Assembly (NCBI RefSeq): GCF_023734135.1
Contig: NZ_AP025730.1
Coordinates: 1,488,001-1,552,000 of the forward strand
Reading direction: 5' to 3'
Source: Sphaerotilus microaerophilus
Lineage (GTDB): Bacteria > Pseudomonadota > Gammaproteobacteria > Burkholderiales > Burkholderiaceae_C
DNA length: 64,000 nucleotides
Every line of letters begins with the position of its first letter. The first letter of the stretch is position 1. Below are positions 61,935 through 64,000 of this stretch, in pieces. A model generated the notes under the pieces. The model saw only the letters and a program-made list of their open reading frames with translations. It had not been told where the DNA came from and searched no databases. Both the position numbers and the translations under genes were made by a program.

Positions 61935-62621
61935 ATGGCAGCACGTTGGAGCGCATGGATCGTGTGGGCCGCCCTGGCGGCGAGCCTGGTGGCCTGGGGG
62001 TTGCGCCTGTCGGGGCGCTCCGATCCGGTGCCGCCGCACGCCGAGACGGTCGTTGCCGCGCAGGCGGTGCAGGGCGATGTGCTGCGCCTGTTTGCCGCGA
62101 CCCACGCTGCGTCGCAGTCTGCGGCGGCTGCGGCCCCCGAGGCCGCCAGCCGCTTTCGCGTGCTGGGGGTGGTCGCCGGGCTGCGGGAGGGTTCACCGGG
62201 CTGGGCGCTGATCGCCGTGGATGGCCGTGCGCCGCGTGCGGTGGCCGTCGGCGCCGTGGTCGACGGTGAGTGGATCTTGCAAAGCGTCACACAATCGCAG
62301 GTGGCCATCGGCGCGCGTGGCGCCGATGCGTCCGTTCGGCTGGAGCTGCCTTTGTTGCCGCCACCGGCCACCGGCACGCTGGCAATGGCGGCGAATGATG
62401 GCGGCGCTGCCCCGGCCGCAGTGCCGCCGGCACCCGGCCTGCCCCGGCGCGCGGGCGCCTTCGCTTCGCCGGCCATGGCGCCAGCGGTGCCGGGTGTGCC
62501 AGGAGGGGTCGTCGCCCCACCCGCGCGCCTTGGTGTGCAGGCCAACGCGCAGGGCGAGCCGATCGAGTCGGTGCCGACGGACGGTGCGGCAACTGACCGC
62601 GTCCGCCCGTCGCCCCATTGA
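61935..62621 (+). CDS. gspC: GspC-like type II secretion protein lacking a PDZ domain
   Basis: A 228-residue bitopic protein with a membrane helix near residues 5-25 and a periplasmic homology region (F-R-V-L-G-V-V-A-G..G-W-A-L-I-A-V-D-G-R-A-P-R-A-V-A-V-G in two parts). This binds the secretin N0 domain in the family. The C-terminal ~90 residues are Ala/Pro/Gly-rich with no PDZ fold. It is transcribed divergently from gspG with only ~78 bp between the starts. Confidence 0.82.
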   Translation: MAARWSAWIVWAALAASLVAWGLRLSGRSDPVPPHAETVVAAQAVQGDVLRLFAATHAASQSAAAAAPEAASRFRVLGVVAGLREGSPGWALIAVDGRAPRAVAVGAVVDGEWILQSVTQSQVAIGARGADASVRLELPLLPPPATGTLAMAANDGGAAPAAVPPAPGLPRRAGAFASPAMAPAVPGVPGGVVAPPARLGVQANAQGEPIESVPTDGAATDRVRPSPH

Positions 62622-62630
62622 TTGAGCGGC

Positions 62631-62660
62631 TGACCGGCCCTGACCGGCCCTGACCGGCGT
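62631..62660. repeat. Short tandem decamer TGACCGGCCC x3
   Basis: Three 10-bp units (62631, 62641, 62651; the last ends CGT) in the 95-bp gap between the convergent gspC and cobT-like genes, followed by TGACGGCCGG. The unit can self-pair (CCGG). No clear terminator was seen; GCAGGC/GCCTGC (62680-62702) is a weak candidate. Confidence 0.6.
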
Positions 62661-62716
62661 TGACGGCCGGTTGCCGATCGCAGGCAGCCACCAGCGGCCT
62701 GCAGTGCCCAGGGGAC

Positions 62717-63829
62717 TCAGCGATCTGGCAGGGTGATGAACTCGCGCTGCGGCACGCCGGCCGGGACGGGGGTGTCGATGCCGCCGGATGTGCCAGTCGT
62801 CGAGACCGGCAGCGGCTCGACGTTGTCCACCACATCGCTCAGCAGCGCGGCGGCGGCGTCCACCAATGGCCAGCTCAGTGTGATGCCGGTGCCGTCGATG
62901 CTGTGCATGCCCAACGCGAGCAGGGCTGTGCTCTGGAAGCCAGCCAGGACCGCATCCAGCCCGTGGTGCTCGGTGCTGCGGCAGAACACCGCATAGTCGG
63001 CCACCGGACCGGCGATGTGCGAGGCGATGATCAGCGCGGCGCAGGCCGCCATGCCGTCGATCAGCAGCAGGTGGCGCTTCTCGGCCGCCTTCAGCAGGGC
63101 GCCGACCATCATCGCGGTCTCGAAGCCGCCGAAGGCCGCCAGTACCTCGACCGGATCCTCGACGTTGCCGTGGCGGGTCTGCGCGGCCTGCAGCACCACC
63201 ATGGCGTGCTCCAGTTCCAGTCCGTCCATGTCCGGGCCGGCGTTGATCAGCTCGCGCAGGGGCAGGCCGGTCAGGCGCGAGATCACCAGTGCGGCGGCCT
63301 GCAGCGAGCCCACGCCCAGCCCGGCGCAGCCCAATGCGTTGCCCGGCAGCGCGTCGGCGATCTCCATGCCGGCGCGGATCGCCGCGCTGACCTGGTCGAG
63401 CGTCATGGCCTGGGCAACGCGGCAGTTGCGCGTGCCGTGGGCGATCTTGCGCGCCAGCACGCCCGGCCGTGGAGGCAGCGGGGTGGCCAGGCCGCTGTCG
63501 ACCAAGTGCAGTGTCAGTCCCTGGCGGTGTGCGAACAGCGGCAGCGGCACGCGGTTTTCGAGGATGTCGTCCACCGTCGCGGCCGTGCCGCGAGCCTGTG
63601 GCGTGGAGACGTCCACCGCCAGGCCATGATCACCCGCGAACAGCAGCAGCTGGGGCTGGCGCAGGCGCGGGCGCAGGTGGTTCTGGATCAGGCCGATGCG
63701 CACCGCCAGCGGTTCCAGCTCGCCCATGCTGCCGGCGATCCCGGCACGGCGAGCCAGCTTGAGTTGCAGCGCCTGTTCGAGCGAGGGCCGGGCGGTGGGG
63801 GCGATCAGGGGCGGTTGGTCGGTGAGCAT
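62717..63829 (-). CDS. cobT: CobT-like nicotinate-nucleotide dimethylbenzimidazole phosphoribosyltransferase
   Basis: A 370-residue protein with the CobT fold: F-A-G-D-H-G-L-A near the N-terminus, L-I-D-G-M-A-A-C-A-A-L in the centre, and S-T-E-H-H-G-L followed by L-G-M-H-S-I-D-G-T-G. CobT makes alpha-ribazole phosphate for the lower ligand of cobalamin. The usual G-E-G-T-G catalytic motif reads I-D-G-T-G, so the catalytic Glu is Asp, and G-I-G-N-T-T reads G-V-G-S-L-Q. A divergent CobT or a related phosphoribosyltransferase is possible. The upstream 171 bp to the window end hold no recognisable riboswitch. Confidence 0.75.
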   Translation of the reverse strand: MLTDQPPLIAPTARPSLEQALQLKLARRAGIAGSMGELEPLAVRIGLIQNHLRPRLRQPQLLLFAGDHGLAVDVSTPQARGTAATVDDILENRVPLPLFAHRQGLTLHLVDSGLATPLPPRPGVLARKIAHGTRNCRVAQAMTLDQVSAAIRAGMEIADALPGNALGCAGLGVGSLQAAALVISRLTGLPLRELINAGPDMDGLELEHAMVVLQAAQTRHGNVEDPVEVLAAFGGFETAMMVGALLKAAEKRHLLLIDGMAACAALIIASHIAGPVADYAVFCRSTEHHGLDAVLAGFQSTALLALGMHSIDGTGITLSWPLVDAAAALLSDVVDNVEPLPVSTTGTSGGIDTPVPAGVPQREFITLPDR

Positions 63830-64000
63830 CGTGCGTGGGGCGCCGGCGGACCCGACCGCGCTGCGCCGCGCAACGGCGTTGCGCCAGCCTGCGGGCCCGT
63901 CCGCGAAGGAGATCGTCGATTGTGCGAGGCCGCTGGGGGCTGCACCATGTCACGAAATCACGCTGGCACCCTCATCGCATGGAGGAGGGCGCGCTGCCGT

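Noticed and set aside
63830..64000. Possible cobalamin riboswitch upstream of the cobT-like gene
   Set aside because: No B12-box-like sequence or typical pairing was seen on the minus strand in the 171 bp available.

Overview
The window reads as chromosomal DNA of a GC-rich betaproteobacterium. The run rplM-rpsI-(membrane coiled-coil protein)-bactofilin-erpA-anmK-M23 peptidase-tyrS, the Bug-type binding protein and a Liv-type transporter tied to acyl-CoA ligases are typical of Burkholderiales, possibly the Leptothrix/Sphaerotilus/Rubrivivax group; the genus is an inference. No rRNA, tRNA, IS element, phage gene or CRISPR array was seen.

Layout. 1-7875: two tandem genes for giant RTX-type, probably type I-secreted proteins. 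Their last ~2.0 kb are almost identical, and both carry in-phase tandem repeats of 354 bp; the second also has 246-bp repeats. 7931-22683 (minus): a Wzx/Wzy-type exopolysaccharide cluster (SLBB export protein, chain-length regulator, sugar aminotransferase, three hexapeptide acyltransferases, flippase, polymerase, three glycosyltransferases, asparagine-synthase-like amidotransferase). Its centre (about 12.3-15.7 kb) is conspicuously AT-rich and looks acquired. 22833-23459: a solitary Uma2-type nuclease-fold protein. 23629-28463 (plus): a BMP-family ABC importer, probably for nucleosides. 28584-29731: an Ala/Lys-rich protein with a ribbon-helix-helix-like C-terminus, then SixA.

29876-38104: housekeeping block (ribosomal L13/S9, bactofilin and neighbour, ErpA, AnmK, M23 peptidase, TyrS, CDF metal transporter, D-aminoacyl-tRNA deacylase). 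38155-48211 (minus): a Bug binding protein, then an operon of acyl-CoA ligase, LivG, LivH, LivM, binding protein, LivF, a small unknown protein and a PaaK-like ligase: import of an organic acid coupled to CoA activation. A Crp/Fnr regulator lies divergently upstream, and the shared intergenic region holds two similar dyads with the same 6-N6-6 geometry. 49223-50218: an orphan Lon-like AAA+ ATPase without a protease domain. 50557-61856 (minus): an almost contiguous type II secretion operon gspG-H-I-J-K-L-M-N-D-E-F, with a PDZ-less gspC divergent at 61935. 62717-63829: a CobT-like protein with altered active-site motifs.

The most unusual signals are outside the genes. Two copies of an 87-91 bp intergenic element (40854-40940, 50469-50559) fold into three consecutive hairpins with several compensatory base changes, and each supplies the TGA stop of the upstream gene. 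Four hairpins separate the abundant-type binding protein gene from livF. The twin RTX genes look like a substrate for recombination. The cell-surface theme (RTX proteins, exopolysaccharide, T2SS, bactofilin) is strong across the window.
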